Positions 44,016 through 52,649 of a DNA stretch of 64,000 nucleotides are shown here, one piece after another (the stretch's first letter is position 1; the number at the start of each line of letters is the position of its first letter). The position numbers and the translations under genes are program-made. The stretch is from JAJDFU01 sp964641965 (GTDB taxonomy: Bacteria; Bacteroidota; Bacteroidia; Chitinophagales; Saprospiraceae), in NCBI GenBank assembly GCA_964641965.1, contig CAZXLD010000012.1, positions 36,083-100,082 on the forward strand, read 5' to 3'. The notes beneath the pieces are model-generated. The model searched no databases, was not told where the DNA came from, and saw only the letters and a list, made by a program, of their open reading frames with translations.

Positions 44016-44759
44016 ATGGGAGTATTGGACGGAAAGACTGCTTTGATTACAGGAGGCTCTCGTGGCATCGGGGCAGCTATAGTAAAACGATTTGCTGATG
44101 AAGGTGCTCAGGTGGCTTTTACTTATCGCTCTTCTTCAGGCCCTGCCGAACTTCTAGTTGCTTCCATAGAACAATTGGGGGGTAAAGCAAAGGCCTACCA
44201 GTCTGATGCTTCCTCGTACCAGCAGGCTGAAGACCTCATAAAGACGGTCTTATCTGATTTTGATCGTATTGATGTTTTAATCAATAATGCTGGAATCACC
44301 CGAGACACCTTACTTCTCCGAATGACGGAAGACATGTGGGATCAGGTGTTGGAAACCAATCTGAAGTCGGTGTTCAATTTGACGAAACATATAGCCAGGC
44401 CAATGATGAAACAACGCCAAGGCTCCATTATCAACATTAGCTCCATTGTGGGAATTACTGGCAATCCCGGGCAGGTCAATTATGCAGCCTCAAAGTCCGG
44501 TATTTTTGGCCTTTCCAAAAGTGTTGCCAAAGAACTGGGATCGAGAGGTATACGGTGCAATGCTATTGCCCCCGGATTCATTGAAACGGATATGACCGAT
44601 GAATTGGATGAAAAAGTGAAAGAGGCCTACTTACAGAATATTCCACTGCGAAGATTGGGGCATCCTGAGGAAGTGGCTGACCTGTGTGTTTTCCTGGGTT
44701 CCGACCGCTCAACCTACATTACAGGACAGGTGATTTCAGTATGTGGCGGTTTAAGCTGA
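44016..44759 (+). CDS. fabG: 3-oxoacyl-[acyl-carrier-protein] reductase
   Basis: 247 residues from the ATG at 44016, the standard FabG length; the frame runs back to 43986 without benefit. Reduces 3-ketoacyl-ACP with NADPH in fatty acid elongation. GGSRGIGAA (cofactor), NNAGITRDTLLLRM, SSIVGITGNPGQVNYAASKSG with the Ser-Tyr-Lys triad and a C-terminus ITGQVISVCGGLS are all canonical. It is followed by the DinB-like gene after 33 bases. Confidence 0.92.
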   Translation: MGVLDGKTALITGGSRGIGAAIVKRFADEGAQVAFTYRSSSGPAELLVASIEQLGGKAKAYQSDASSYQQAEDLIKTVLSDFDRIDVLINNAGITRDTLLLRMTEDMWDQVLETNLKSVFNLTKHIARPMMKQRQGSIINISSIVGITGNPGQVNYAASKSGIFGLSKSVAKELGSRGIRCNAIAPGFIETDMTDELDEKVKEAYLQNIPLRRLGHPEEVADLCVFLGSDRSTYITGQVISVCGGLS

Positions 44760-44792
44760 TCCAGCATACCGAAGCAATAGCATATTCTAAAC

Positions 44793-45302
44793 ATGACTAA
44801 CCAGACAAGCGAGCTGACCCAAGGAATTATCCGCGAATTCCGCAGGCGTGTTTTTGAGGAATCATCCGCACGTATTCGATTTTGCCTGAGTCAATTGAAT
44901 GAAAATGAAGTCTGGCATAGGCCAAACAACAACTCCAATAGTATAGGTAACCTCATCCTTCATCTGGATGGAAATGTCCGGCAATGGATCTTAAGCGGCC
45001 TAGCCGAACAGACGGACGCACGTCAGCGAGATACTGAATTTGAATTGGATCGCAGGGAAACTATTTCGACACTCATGAATCGCTTGAGTTCTCTGCAAAT
45101 AGAGGTAGACCCCATCTTGGACCAGGTAAACGCTACAATGCTTCTTCAGGTACGATCGGTACAAGTGTATCAGGAAAGTGGCCTAAGTATACTGCTGCAC
45201 GTGATGGAACACTTCACGTACCATACCGGACAAATAGTCTGGATCACCAAGGCTTTAAAAGATAAGAACTTAGGCTTTTACAGCTACTTGGACTCCGGGT
45301 AA
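44793..45302 (+). CDS. DinB-like (DUF1572-type) metal-binding protein
   Basis: 169 residues of a four-helix bundle. Metal-binding histidines in the expected pattern: His57 in NLILHLDGNVRQW and a pair in LLHVMEHFTYHTGQI. The DinB/YfiT superfamily includes thiol-dependent transferases (bacillithiol, mycothiol) and many of unknown role. The distance of 33 bases from fabG suggests one transcript. Its stop codon lies only 5 bases before the terminator that serves the opposite strand. Confidence 0.82.
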   Translation: MTNQTSELTQGIIREFRRRVFEESSARIRFCLSQLNENEVWHRPNNNSNSIGNLILHLDGNVRQWILSGLAEQTDARQRDTEFELDRRETISTLMNRLSSLQIEVDPILDQVNATMLLQVRSVQVYQESGLSILLHVMEHFTYHTGQIVWITKALKDKNLGFYSYLDSG

Positions 45303-45307
45303 TAAAA

Positions 45308-45352
45308 ACGAGAAAAGGGAGCCCTCATTGCTGAGTACTCCCTTGTTCTCGT
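45308..45352 (-). terminator. Intrinsic terminator on the minus strand, convergent with the DinB-like gene
   Basis: ACGAGAACAAGGGAG pairs with CTCCCTTTTCTCGT on the minus strand and is directly followed by TTTTATT. On the plus strand the stem is not followed by a T-tract, so it serves leftward transcription, although no gene lies to its right for 1.5 kb. Confidence 0.8.
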
Positions 45353-46464
45353 GACATACTGGCCGGTATGTCGCATCAAATTTGATGGTCCCAATCCTGT
45401 TCCCGTACTTCTTTAAATCCTCTTTTCAAAAGATTGGTAAGGAAGTGTGCAATTTCGCAGCCAATTTTACATCGGTTCTTGAAATCATCCAGGAAGCGGG
45501 AAATGGGTTTTGGCCAAGCTACCAAAAATCCACTTTTCGCGATTCGGTTTGTTCAGCAGGATTATTACAACCCAGCAAAAACGCATTACCGGTCATTCCG
45601 AGGGAGGAGAGGGTAATTCCCGATTCACATCTACGCAGATTTTCATCCGCAACTTAGCCGGACCTCAGTTGCTTAATCCTGATCGTAGGCAGCACGCAGG
45701 ATATCAGGTTCTGAGGCAGTTGACCTTAGCAAACTTCTCCAATCCCGAAGATTGGGAAAGCAGCAGGGGTATTCCGTTTATTTAAAATCCGGGAATGCGC
45801 ATCCGGTTTCTAAACTCACTTGCTACCTTAAAAGCAGCGTGGAAAACCTCATCAAGATCGTTAAAGCCCTTGGTCATAACCACCTCTAGGCTACAATGGT
45901 AGGAATCAAGGACAGACAAGGGAAAGAAAGGAGAGGTTAAACCTCCCGATCGATTAAAAGAACCTCACAAAGGTCGCAATGACCTGTTATGCAGACTTCC
46001 GGAAACCGGCGTACTGAAAATAGTTTCAGTTTCCTTTCCCTTCGTCTCCTTTCTGCAAAGGAGACGAAGCTGTTTCTCTTTAACAACCTATTATGCTAAG
46101 ACCGACTCCGGAAAGGACACACTAAAGAAAAGGTCAACCTGATCAAGTATACTTTCCTGTAGGTGATCCTTCCCGGAGCAATTTCGTTTTTTGACTTGGC
46201 AAAGCTTAAGACTCATAAGAGCCCCTATTTTCGGCGCGTTTTTCCGGCATCTCGAAAGGGGGTCATGTAATACCTTACATGCTAAGAACCTTTCCACCCA
46301 AACAAGCAAACAGCTTGACCAAAAACACTCTACCAGAACTAGATAACTTTCTTTCGAAAATTTTCCAAAACGAAATAAAGTTTGTGCATAAATGTTACAA
46401 ATGCCCGTTTTTCAAAATTAAACTTTAACTTTTTAAAGTTTTGTGAGCTTTTATTCTTTATCGC
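45308..46464 (-). ncRNA. Candidate long structured non-coding RNA (unclassified)
   Basis: On the minus strand a TTG/TATATTTG pair at 46502-46471 predicts a start near 46464 and an intrinsic terminator ends at 45308. Between them many hairpins occur: CTTCGTCTCCTTT/AAAGGAGACGAAG (46040-46069, 13 perfect pairs), ACTGAAA/TTTCAGT (46013-46030), AGGTC/GACCT (45971-45985), GAGGTT/AACCTC (45933-45945), a nested pair CCTCAG[CCTGAT...ATCAGG]CTGAGG (45663-45716), CCAATC/GATTGG (45739-45756), CATCAAATTTGATG (45374-45387) and GACATAC/GTATGTC (45353-45372). I find no match in memory to RNase P, tmRNA, SRP, 6S or group II intron cores. Decayed coding DNA remains the main alternative: protein-like frames of 58 and about 60 codons occur at 45376-45552 and 45782-45964. 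Confidence 0.4.
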
Positions 46465-46692
46465 TCGGTTCAAATATAAGCTCATTTCAAGCCTCCGGTC
46501 AAGCTAAAACTCTCCACACCCTTTCCCCGATTTTTTTCCACATCTGTTAATTGATTGATAATCAACACACGATTTCAACCAAGACCTACCTCCACGTAAA
46601 GCATATTTTTTTGAAGCATTTAATGATTGGTGGTAAATTACTGACTACCAAATACTTGTGACAAAAATTCACATTGTTATTTGTTTTCCACA
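46383..46692. other. Cluster of DnaA-box-like sites in AT-rich DNA (possible oriC or DnaA-regulated region)
   Basis: Three exact matches to TTWTNCACA: TTATGCACA on the minus strand (46383-46391), TTTTCCACA on the plus strand at 46534-46542 and again at 46684-46692. Near-matches include TCTCCACA (46513-46520) and TTCACA (46668 and 46796 areas). AT-rich tracts lie on both sides (46421-46440, 46741-46775). No dnaA, gidA, dnaN or parA gene is nearby, which weakens the origin reading. Confidence 0.3.
46471..46502 (-). promoter_or_regulatory. Candidate promoter for the leftward RNA
   Basis: On the minus strand TTGAC (46502-46498) is followed by TATATTTG (46478-46471), a full match to the -7 element; the spacing after TTG is 21 bases. 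No protein gene follows. Confidence 0.5.
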
Positions 46693-46863
46693 TTCCTGTT
46701 GCAGGGCCGTTCTTGTATAGGCTCCTCCCAAGTCAATCACAATCAGCTATCTATGTAATTATTTAATACTATTACACTAATCCGACCCGGGATAATTCAC
46801 ATTCTATGGTAGGCATTTTCGCTACCACTAATTCTTTTCCAGAGAAAAATTTAGCTTCAGCCC

Positions 46864-47979
46864 ATGATTGATCAATTACAAGGTCCCGAATTGCTATTGG
46901 ATGTTCATCGATGCAAGCGAAATATCCAGAAGATGGTAGCCAAGGCCAGTCAACTTTCCCTGAAATTGCGTCCTCATTGCAAGACTCATCAATCTCACTT
47001 GGTTGGACAGTGGATGCAAGCGGCAGGAGTTTCCTCCATTGCAGTCTCCTCCCTTCGCATGGCTGAGTTCTTTGCAGAAGGTGGCTGGCGCGATATCACG
47101 ATTGCCTTTCCACTGAATGTGCGGCAGATCAGCCGCATAAACGATCTTGCCGCACAGATTCAACTCAATCTGACCCTGGAAGACGAGCAACATGTGGCTC
47201 GATTGGATGCCGAATTAACTCAACCTGTCTCTGCATATTTGAAAGTAGACTGTGGAACCGGAAGAACCGGGATTCGTGCCCATGATATTTATCGCCTCAA
47301 AGAAATGGCTAAACGTATACAAGGTCTGGAACTGGTAGAGCTTAAGGGCCTTTTGGCTCATGCCGGCCATACTTACCGTGCTCTTGGTGAGGCAGAAATT
47401 GCAGCAGCTCACCGGAAGTGCATGCAACTGCTCCAACGAGCGCTCGATGGCTTGCAAGATGCCGGTTTTCCTTTATCCTTATCCTATGGAGATACCCCCT
47501 CCTGTAGTACCCAGCTTGATTTTGGATCTGTGCAAGAGCTTCGTCCGGGCAACTTTGTGTTCTATGATCTTACACAAACCCAAATTGGGTCCTGCAGCCT
47601 TCAGGACATTGCTCTAGCTATGGCAGCCCCGGTGGTAGCTCGGCACCCCGATCGCCAGGAAGTCATCCTCCACTGTGGTGCTACTCACTTGGCAAAAGAC
47701 GCCCTCCAGCTTACTGACGGGCGGACATCCTTTGGGCAAATCTGCCCTCTTTCCAACACAGGCTGGGACCCGGCAGTCAATTGGGGCTATTTGCGTTCGG
47801 TCTCTCAAGAGCATGGTATTGCGAAAATGACCGATGAAGGCTGGTCTAAAGTAACAGTGGGAGACCTGGTTGCTGTCTTGCCGGTTCACGCCTGCCACGC
47901 TGCACACACCATGAACCAATATAGGACCTTGGAAGGGGAATTAATCCCAATGCTGCCGCCCGCTGGCGTGAGGATCTAA
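46864..47979 (+). CDS. D-threonine aldolase-like PLP enzyme (alanine racemase fold, DSD1 family)
   Basis: 371 residues. The PLP lysine is in LRPHCKTHQS near residue 40, at the end of the first strand of an alanine-racemase-type TIM barrel; the C-terminal beta domain has the metal site VLPVHACHAAHTMNQY with the His and Cys ligands of D-threonine aldolase and D-serine dehydratase. It would cleave or dehydrate a D- or 3-hydroxy-D-amino acid; the exact substrate cannot be read from sequence. It is a single gene, downstream of the AT-rich region. Confidence 0.85.
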   Translation: MIDQLQGPELLLDVHRCKRNIQKMVAKASQLSLKLRPHCKTHQSHLVGQWMQAAGVSSIAVSSLRMAEFFAEGGWRDITIAFPLNVRQISRINDLAAQIQLNLTLEDEQHVARLDAELTQPVSAYLKVDCGTGRTGIRAHDIYRLKEMAKRIQGLELVELKGLLAHAGHTYRALGEAEIAAAHRKCMQLLQRALDGLQDAGFPLSLSYGDTPSCSTQLDFGSVQELRPGNFVFYDLTQTQIGSCSLQDIALAMAAPVVARHPDRQEVILHCGATHLAKDALQLTDGRTSFGQICPLSNTGWDPAVNWGYLRSVSQEHGIAKMTDEGWSKVTVGDLVAVLPVHACHAAHTMNQYRTLEGELIPMLPPAGVRI

Positions 47980-48030
47980 CACGCAGTTGATAAGTCCGAC
48001 TTCGACAACCAGCAATGTGCCCTTCCAGGG

Positions 48031-48900
48031 TTAGACCATGCCTTTTGCTTCCAGTAAGTGTTTTTGGATAGATAGCACGGGTACCTTTGAATGATACGAC
48101 ATTTGTTTGGTTTTGCTATAGTTGAAGAGGCTTTCCAGAAAAGTGCGTTTCTGGGTAACCATAGCTATCATATCAATCTTTTGCTCCTCCAAATAACCGG
48201 TTAGGTCTTTCAAAAAATCATTACTATCAATAGCTCTGAAGTGTACTTTTGTATGCTCAGTCAATGACGATTCCAAATTCTGCATATGGCGAGTAAGGTC
48301 TTCAGTATGACTGGTATCAATATGTACTAGGAAAATTTCCGGATCAAAGGGTTTAACCAACGCCTCCACCATGAGCAAGGCTTTGGTTTCCGTTTCCGAA
48401 TAAGCCGTAGAGAAACCGACCCTATCGATTTCACCGTCGAATGTATTTTCTTCCGGCACTGCCAAAACAGGACATTCTGCATTTTCGATGACCTCCCCAG
48501 CTACGCTACCCAGAAAAATTTCCTTTAGACCACGAGCACCCGTAGTGCCCATTATGATCAAATCGGCTTCATCTCTTCGGGCTACCTCCAGGATCGTGGA
48601 TACGATCGAGCCACCGGGCTCCAACACGTGTTGCATTTTCACATGGCCAAAACCATTTTGCTCGGCGATCTCCTTCAATGGGGGAATGGCGTCCTTGTAA
48701 TTTTTAAACTCATGGAGATCGAACGTATCTCTAAACTCCGCCATAGTACGGGGCAATTGCATCGCACGAACTTCCGGTCGTTTGTACACATATAAGGTCG
48801 TTATCGTAGCATTGTACTTATCCGCAAAATGTAAGGCATAAATAAAAGCCCGCATGGCGGCATCAGAAAAATCAGTGGGAAACAGAATATTCTTGATCAT
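48031..48900 (-). CDS. Universal stress protein with two Usp domains
   Basis: 289 residues from the ATG at 48900, which gives the standard start MIKNILFPTDFSD; an upstream extension to 49053 is not protein-like. The first Usp domain (about residues 1-148) ends in GTTGARGLKEIFLGSVAGEVIENAECPVLAVP, read as the G-2x-G-9x-G(S/T) ATP-binding motif. The second domain (about 155-289) lacks that motif. Tandem Usp proteins are stress-induced in many bacteria; the molecular role is not defined. Confidence 0.9.
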   Translation of the reverse strand: MIKNILFPTDFSDAAMRAFIYALHFADKYNATITTLYVYKRPEVRAMQLPRTMAEFRDTFDLHEFKNYKDAIPPLKEIAEQNGFGHVKMQHVLEPGGSIVSTILEVARRDEADLIIMGTTGARGLKEIFLGSVAGEVIENAECPVLAVPEENTFDGEIDRVGFSTAYSETETKALLMVEALVKPFDPEIFLVHIDTSHTEDLTRHMQNLESSLTEHTKVHFRAIDSNDFLKDLTGYLEEQKIDMIAMVTQKRTFLESLFNYSKTKQMSYHSKVPVLSIQKHLLEAKGMV

Positions 48901-49392
48901 GAGCGCAGACGGATTTAGGCCGTGTAAGTTTAGTGAATTTGGATTGGAGTTTCTCCATGACAGGACCAATAGCTTTAGAATACCAATGCCTTTTTTTCCT
49001 TTCCAGGTCCCTTGGGATATGATCGCAATATTCCAGATTAAAAACAGCAACAAACGCCCATCAGAAATGACATTTTCATCATTTGAAAAAAAAGGAAAAA
49101 AATTTCATCTGGATTTATGGAAAATAGACCAAGTCCTACTCTATAGAAGTGAAAGCATGAGGAAGGCCCCAACAATCAATTTTATAATCCCATGTTCAGA
49201 TTAAATTTTGGTTCTGCCAAACCTCAAAAGACAGTGTGTTGTTTGTGAGTGCTTTTTCGCTGTATAATCCCAAGAAGCCGCTTAAAACCCTGAAGGGAGT
49301 AGCTCCACAGCGAGGCTGCTCCTTTTTTCATAAATAATTAACCCTCTCTTCTGGATTCAATAGGGTGCTTGGCATTAATTTGATCTTCAAAA
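48901..49392. other. 492-base non-coding stretch between usp and the metallophosphoesterase gene
   Basis: AT-rich on the left, where the usp promoter should be. It contains an orphan plus-strand terminator at 49296-49327 without an evident gene in front of it. A plus-strand frame at 48854-49204 overlaps the usp start and is judged spurious. Confidence 0.6.
49296..49327 (+). terminator. Orphan intrinsic terminator or attenuator before the metallophosphoesterase gene
   Basis: GGAGTAGC pairs with GCTGCTCC (one T-G pair) around an 11-base loop and is followed by TTTTTT. An alternative small hairpin GGGAGTAGCTCC overlaps the left arm, so two exclusive folds are possible. It lies 66 bases before the ATG at 49393. 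Confidence 0.65.
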
Positions 49393-51276
49393 ATGCGCTA
49401 CTCCCTTTTCTCCCTTTTTTTAGTGCTGGCTGTCAGCATTGGCCATGCTCAGGTAAATTTTGGTAATATCCGCCAGCTTGAGGATACCCTATCCAATAGC
49501 CCATGGACCACCCTGGAGTTCAATGATTCCCCGGACCAGTTTCAGTTTGCCATAGTCACCGATCGTACCGGAGGGCACCGGCCAGGCGTTTTTCTTGACG
49601 GCGTACGAAAGTTAAATCTGCTGCAGCCAGAATTTGTCATGAGCGTTGGTGATTTGATTGAAGGCTATACCCAAGACACTGTCGAACTCAATCGCCAATG
49701 GCGGGAATTTAATGGCTTTGTAGAGCAACTGGACATGCCTTTTTTTTATGTTCCAGGTAACCATGACATTACCAATAAAGTCATGGAAGAACTCTGGATT
49801 AAACAGTTCAAGACCACCTTCTACCACTTCACCTATCAGGATGTATTATTTCTCTGCCTCAATTCGGAAGATAGGATTCGGGGAGCCGGAAGAGGCACAA
49901 TAGCAAATGCCCAATACGAATACATAAAAAAAACACTGGCCGAACACCCAGACGTACGCTGGACCTTGGTTTTCATGCATCAGCCCCTTTGGGACCAGGA
50001 AGAAGAGACCCTACGCTGGCCAGATGTAGAAACGCTTTTAGAGGGGCGTCCGCACACCGTTTTTGCGGGGCACCGACACCGCTATGTTAGCTACGAACGC
50101 AATGAGAATAAATATATCATGCTTGCTACGACAGGAGGAGGCAGCTCATTACGCGGTCCTGAATTTGGGGAATTCGACCACGTAGTATGGATCACCATGA
50201 CCCAGGAGGGCCCGGTCATCGCCAATTTATGGTTGGACGGAATCCTGGATGCCGACCTAATGACAGAAAAGGGCAGAGAATTTGTGGAAGGGCTAGGAGA
50301 TGGCTATCCTGTCCGCCCAAGTCCAATCTTTTGGATTGAAGAAAAACCTTTTGAGGCTGGGTTGACCCGGATAAAACTTTCCAATACGCGGGATATACCA
50401 ATGAAAGTAGCCTTGCAAAACCCGTTCAGCTGGGACTTTACATCCAATTTAAAAGCAGATACCATTACCGTTGCGCCTAACTCGGTTGCTTTTACCGAAA
50501 TGGGCCTGGCTGCAAAAGGTGGAGAAACTGAAGTCGATAAGACTGCAAAACTGGGGGTTCATATTGGATATGAGGTGGAGGGCCTCCCTAAAGTGATGGT
50601 GCCCATGACTTTTAACGTAGGTCCAATAAAAGCATTCCAATTAGAGAAAATGGCTCAGCCGATCCAGATTGATGGTGACCTTTCCGAATGGAAGACTTTC
50701 CCGCATAAAATTGATACCGATAACCCTGAAGATTGCAGCGGGCAATTTCAGGTTTCGCTGGGTGATGACCACCTCTATTTTGCTGTTCAGGTAAAAGACG
50801 ACAACATTCAATCCGATACGGGAACTGTTGCCTGGCAACAGGATTATATTTCCTTAATTATCAATGGAGATCCTTTGGAAATTAGCGCTCTGAGATCCGG
50901 ATCCGGGTGGTACAACAACTCTTTAATTCTAAATACAAGTCCGGCACATGGAAATATGCCGGCGTCCATTTTTTACGAGGACCGATACGAGGAGGGATTC
51001 ATAGATTGGTCTTGTATTGCTTCGGAGGAAGGTTATGTATTGGAAGCTGCCATTCCTTTATCCTATATCGTTGAACGACAGGGAGAAGCATGGCGGTCGG
51101 CCCGCATTAATGTGGCCTTGCAAGATCGGGATGAAAACGAACAGGAAAGGCCCAGGTTTTCCTGGCAGCCCTCCTGGAGGGGGGAAAACAATATTGTAGG
51201 GTCTGGAATGTTTTTCAAGGCTCCACTGCAAGAAGTTCAAGAGATCAAAAATGCAAGCCCGACCGGAGAGCGTTGA
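49393..51276 (+). CDS. Secreted metallophosphoesterase with C-terminal CBM9-like domain
   Basis: 627 residues with a signal peptide (ending SIGHAQ). A calcineurin-like phosphoesterase domain (about residues 50-270) has FAIVTDRTGG, MSVGDLIEG, VPGNHDIT, FMHQPLW and VFAGHRHRY; the first motif carries D-R-T in place of D-x-H, so one metal ligand differs from the classic set. From about residue 420, IQIDGDLSEWKTFP...DDHLYFAVQVKDDNI is the start of a carbohydrate-binding CBM9-like/DOMON-like domain. Likely periplasmic or surface-exposed; substrate unknown. Confidence 0.83.
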   Translation: MRYSLFSLFLVLAVSIGHAQVNFGNIRQLEDTLSNSPWTTLEFNDSPDQFQFAIVTDRTGGHRPGVFLDGVRKLNLLQPEFVMSVGDLIEGYTQDTVELNRQWREFNGFVEQLDMPFFYVPGNHDITNKVMEELWIKQFKTTFYHFTYQDVLFLCLNSEDRIRGAGRGTIANAQYEYIKKTLAEHPDVRWTLVFMHQPLWDQEEETLRWPDVETLLEGRPHTVFAGHRHRYVSYERNENKYIMLATTGGGSSLRGPEFGEFDHVVWITMTQEGPVIANLWLDGILDADLMTEKGREFVEGLGDGYPVRPSPIFWIEEKPFEAGLTRIKLSNTRDIPMKVALQNPFSWDFTSNLKADTITVAPNSVAFTEMGLAAKGGETEVDKTAKLGVHIGYEVEGLPKVMVPMTFNVGPIKAFQLEKMAQPIQIDGDLSEWKTFPHKIDTDNPEDCSGQFQVSLGDDHLYFAVQVKDDNIQSDTGTVAWQQDYISLIINGDPLEISALRSGSGWYNNSLILNTSPAHGNMPASIFYEDRYEEGFIDWSCIASEEGYVLEAAIPLSYIVERQGEAWRSARINVALQDRDENEQERPRFSWQPSWRGENNIVGSGMFFKAPLQEVQEIKNASPTGER

Positions 51277-51303
51277 GGGTTTATTAACCTGGAGTAACAA
51301 CTG

Positions 51304-52461
51304 CTAATAATATCGATAATGATCCCGGACAAAATCAGTTAGCTGATCGAAAATGGGAACCGTGAAAGCAATGAACAAATCCTGGGGAGCCGGAGGCATA
51401 ACTTCCCGGGAATTGTTCATCTTCCGGCGATCATCCTCTGACAGAGCTCGCTTATCTCCATTGAAAAAGCCCCAATAATCCACCCAGGTGTGTACACCGG
51501 TAAATTTTTCCTGGGCGACTACCTGCTGGCTCCAAGTATCTACAATTTTGATGTCTAGTCGGCCGGAAGATTGGATCGTCTTTTCAAAAACATGTACTTC
51601 AGCTTGTACAGTGCCAAAAACATCTTTACTTATTTCCTCCCCGTTTTCTTCTACCGCGACCGTCCCGATCACCACACTGTCAAGGCTACGCTCCCGAACG
51701 GTTTCACGAACAAATGTTTGCCCAACTACAAATTCATCAAAAGATAGCTCCAATACCTGATCCGGCTGGCTTCCCATTGCCGCTGCCTCCTTTGCAGAAA
51801 TAAACCTTACGTACTCGCTAATTGGGGCAGCACGGATATATTCAAACAATTTAGTCTGAAAAAAATCATTACTAATTTCCAAGGCTCGAGAGTGAATAGG
51901 AATGGGATTGATCTGTACCCAAACTGTGGCCAGCATCAAGGCTTCTTCCGCCTTTATCTCTGCATCCCTGAAACGCGGGACCCAATTAGAGGCTTGGCGA
52001 TAATAATCGTAAGCTGATTTGGCAGCTTCGCGATCCCGGTTGCGGGCGCCAGGCATATATTCCTCTGCTAATTGATAATTGGCCTCGGCTGCTCTTTTTC
52101 TCGCTGTCTCGTATTCTACGGTAAAATCCTTTGGCTCTCGAATCAGGTCTCTGGCAGCAGGGGTCCGGAGGATATAATCATATACCTGATTTAAGTCCGC
52201 ATATAAGTTGGCGATCTCTTCCCATCGAAGCGGATTATTGGTGGCTTGAAGACGCTCAATGCGATTCAGGTTATAGTCCAATAACTCCGGGTAAGCATAA
52301 TCCAGGACCTCTGAGGCCTTCTGGTTACCGGGGCTTTGACGGAGCCGATTTAAAGATTGATAGACGGCCTCCTCATAATTGCCCGTTTGCAAGGCTTTTC
52401 GACCGGAGGAACATCCAAGTAAGGTAAAAAGGACAAGAATAACAGGTAGATATCGGGTCAT
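51304..52461 (-). CDS. Lipoprotein with helical-repeat N-terminal half
   Basis: 385 residues. The signal ends in LLGC with the lipidated Cys17. Residues 20-170 are helical with TPR-like periodicity (KALQTGNYEEAVYQSLNRLRQSPG at the start is a TPR-type pair); the second half is beta-rich (SFDEFVVGQTFVRETVRERSLDSVVIGTV). No named family recognised. It is probably attached to the inner leaflet of the outer membrane. Convergent with the metallophosphoesterase gene. Confidence 0.7.
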   Translation of the reverse strand: MTRYLPVILVLFTLLGCSSGRKALQTGNYEEAVYQSLNRLRQSPGNQKASEVLDYAYPELLDYNLNRIERLQATNNPLRWEEIANLYADLNQVYDYILRTPAARDLIREPKDFTVEYETARKRAAEANYQLAEEYMPGARNRDREAAKSAYDYYRQASNWVPRFRDAEIKAEEALMLATVWVQINPIPIHSRALEISNDFFQTKLFEYIRAAPISEYVRFISAKEAAAMGSQPDQVLELSFDEFVVGQTFVRETVRERSLDSVVIGTVAVEENGEEISKDVFGTVQAEVHVFEKTIQSSGRLDIKIVDTWSQQVVAQEKFTGVHTWVDYWGFFNGDKRALSEDDRRKMNNSREVMPPAPQDLFIAFTVPIFDQLTDFVRDHYRYY

Positions 52462-52649
52462 TGGCGTATTGTTTTTTTAGCAAATGAGCCATTCAAAAGC
52501 AAATAGGCTGGATGATAGGATTGAAAATAACCAGAATTTAACAGGTGTATCCTCTGTTAATCCTGCCCATTCCCGCATTTTCAGACAGAAAGTAGGACTC
52601 GGTTTGCGATCCGCTTCAAATTACCTATCATGTTATCAAATTAACAGTT

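Larger units (their letters stand above)
45303..46863. other. 1.56-kb gene-free region: candidate structured RNA (left) and DnaA-box cluster (right)
   Basis: The longest gap in the window. No ORF here has convincing protein character: three overlapping plus-strand frames of 60-91 codons cover 45382-45785 together, which is a sign of chance, and minus-strand frames are short. The left part (to about 46465) is bounded on the minus strand by a promoter-like pair and a terminator; the right part is AT-rich. Confidence 0.7.

Noticed and set aside
45382..45785. Three overlapping plus-strand frames of 60-91 codons.
   Set aside because: They overlap each other in different frames, have no start context or recognisable domain, and lie opposite the candidate RNA. 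Not annotated as genes.
46161..46173. On the minus strand GGAAGGATCACCT resembles the 3' end of 16S rRNA (GGATCACCTCC).
   Set aside because: The match stops before the CCUCC core, and no other 16S features occur nearby. Taken as chance.
46091..46309. 72-codon minus-strand frame inside the candidate RNA.
   Set aside because: Unusual composition, no family resemblance, and it overlaps predicted hairpins; kept only as part of the RNA discussion.
48854..49204. 116-codon plus-strand frame over the usp start and upstream region.
   Set aside because: Half of it is antisense to usp and the rest is low-complexity, lysine-rich intergenic DNA.
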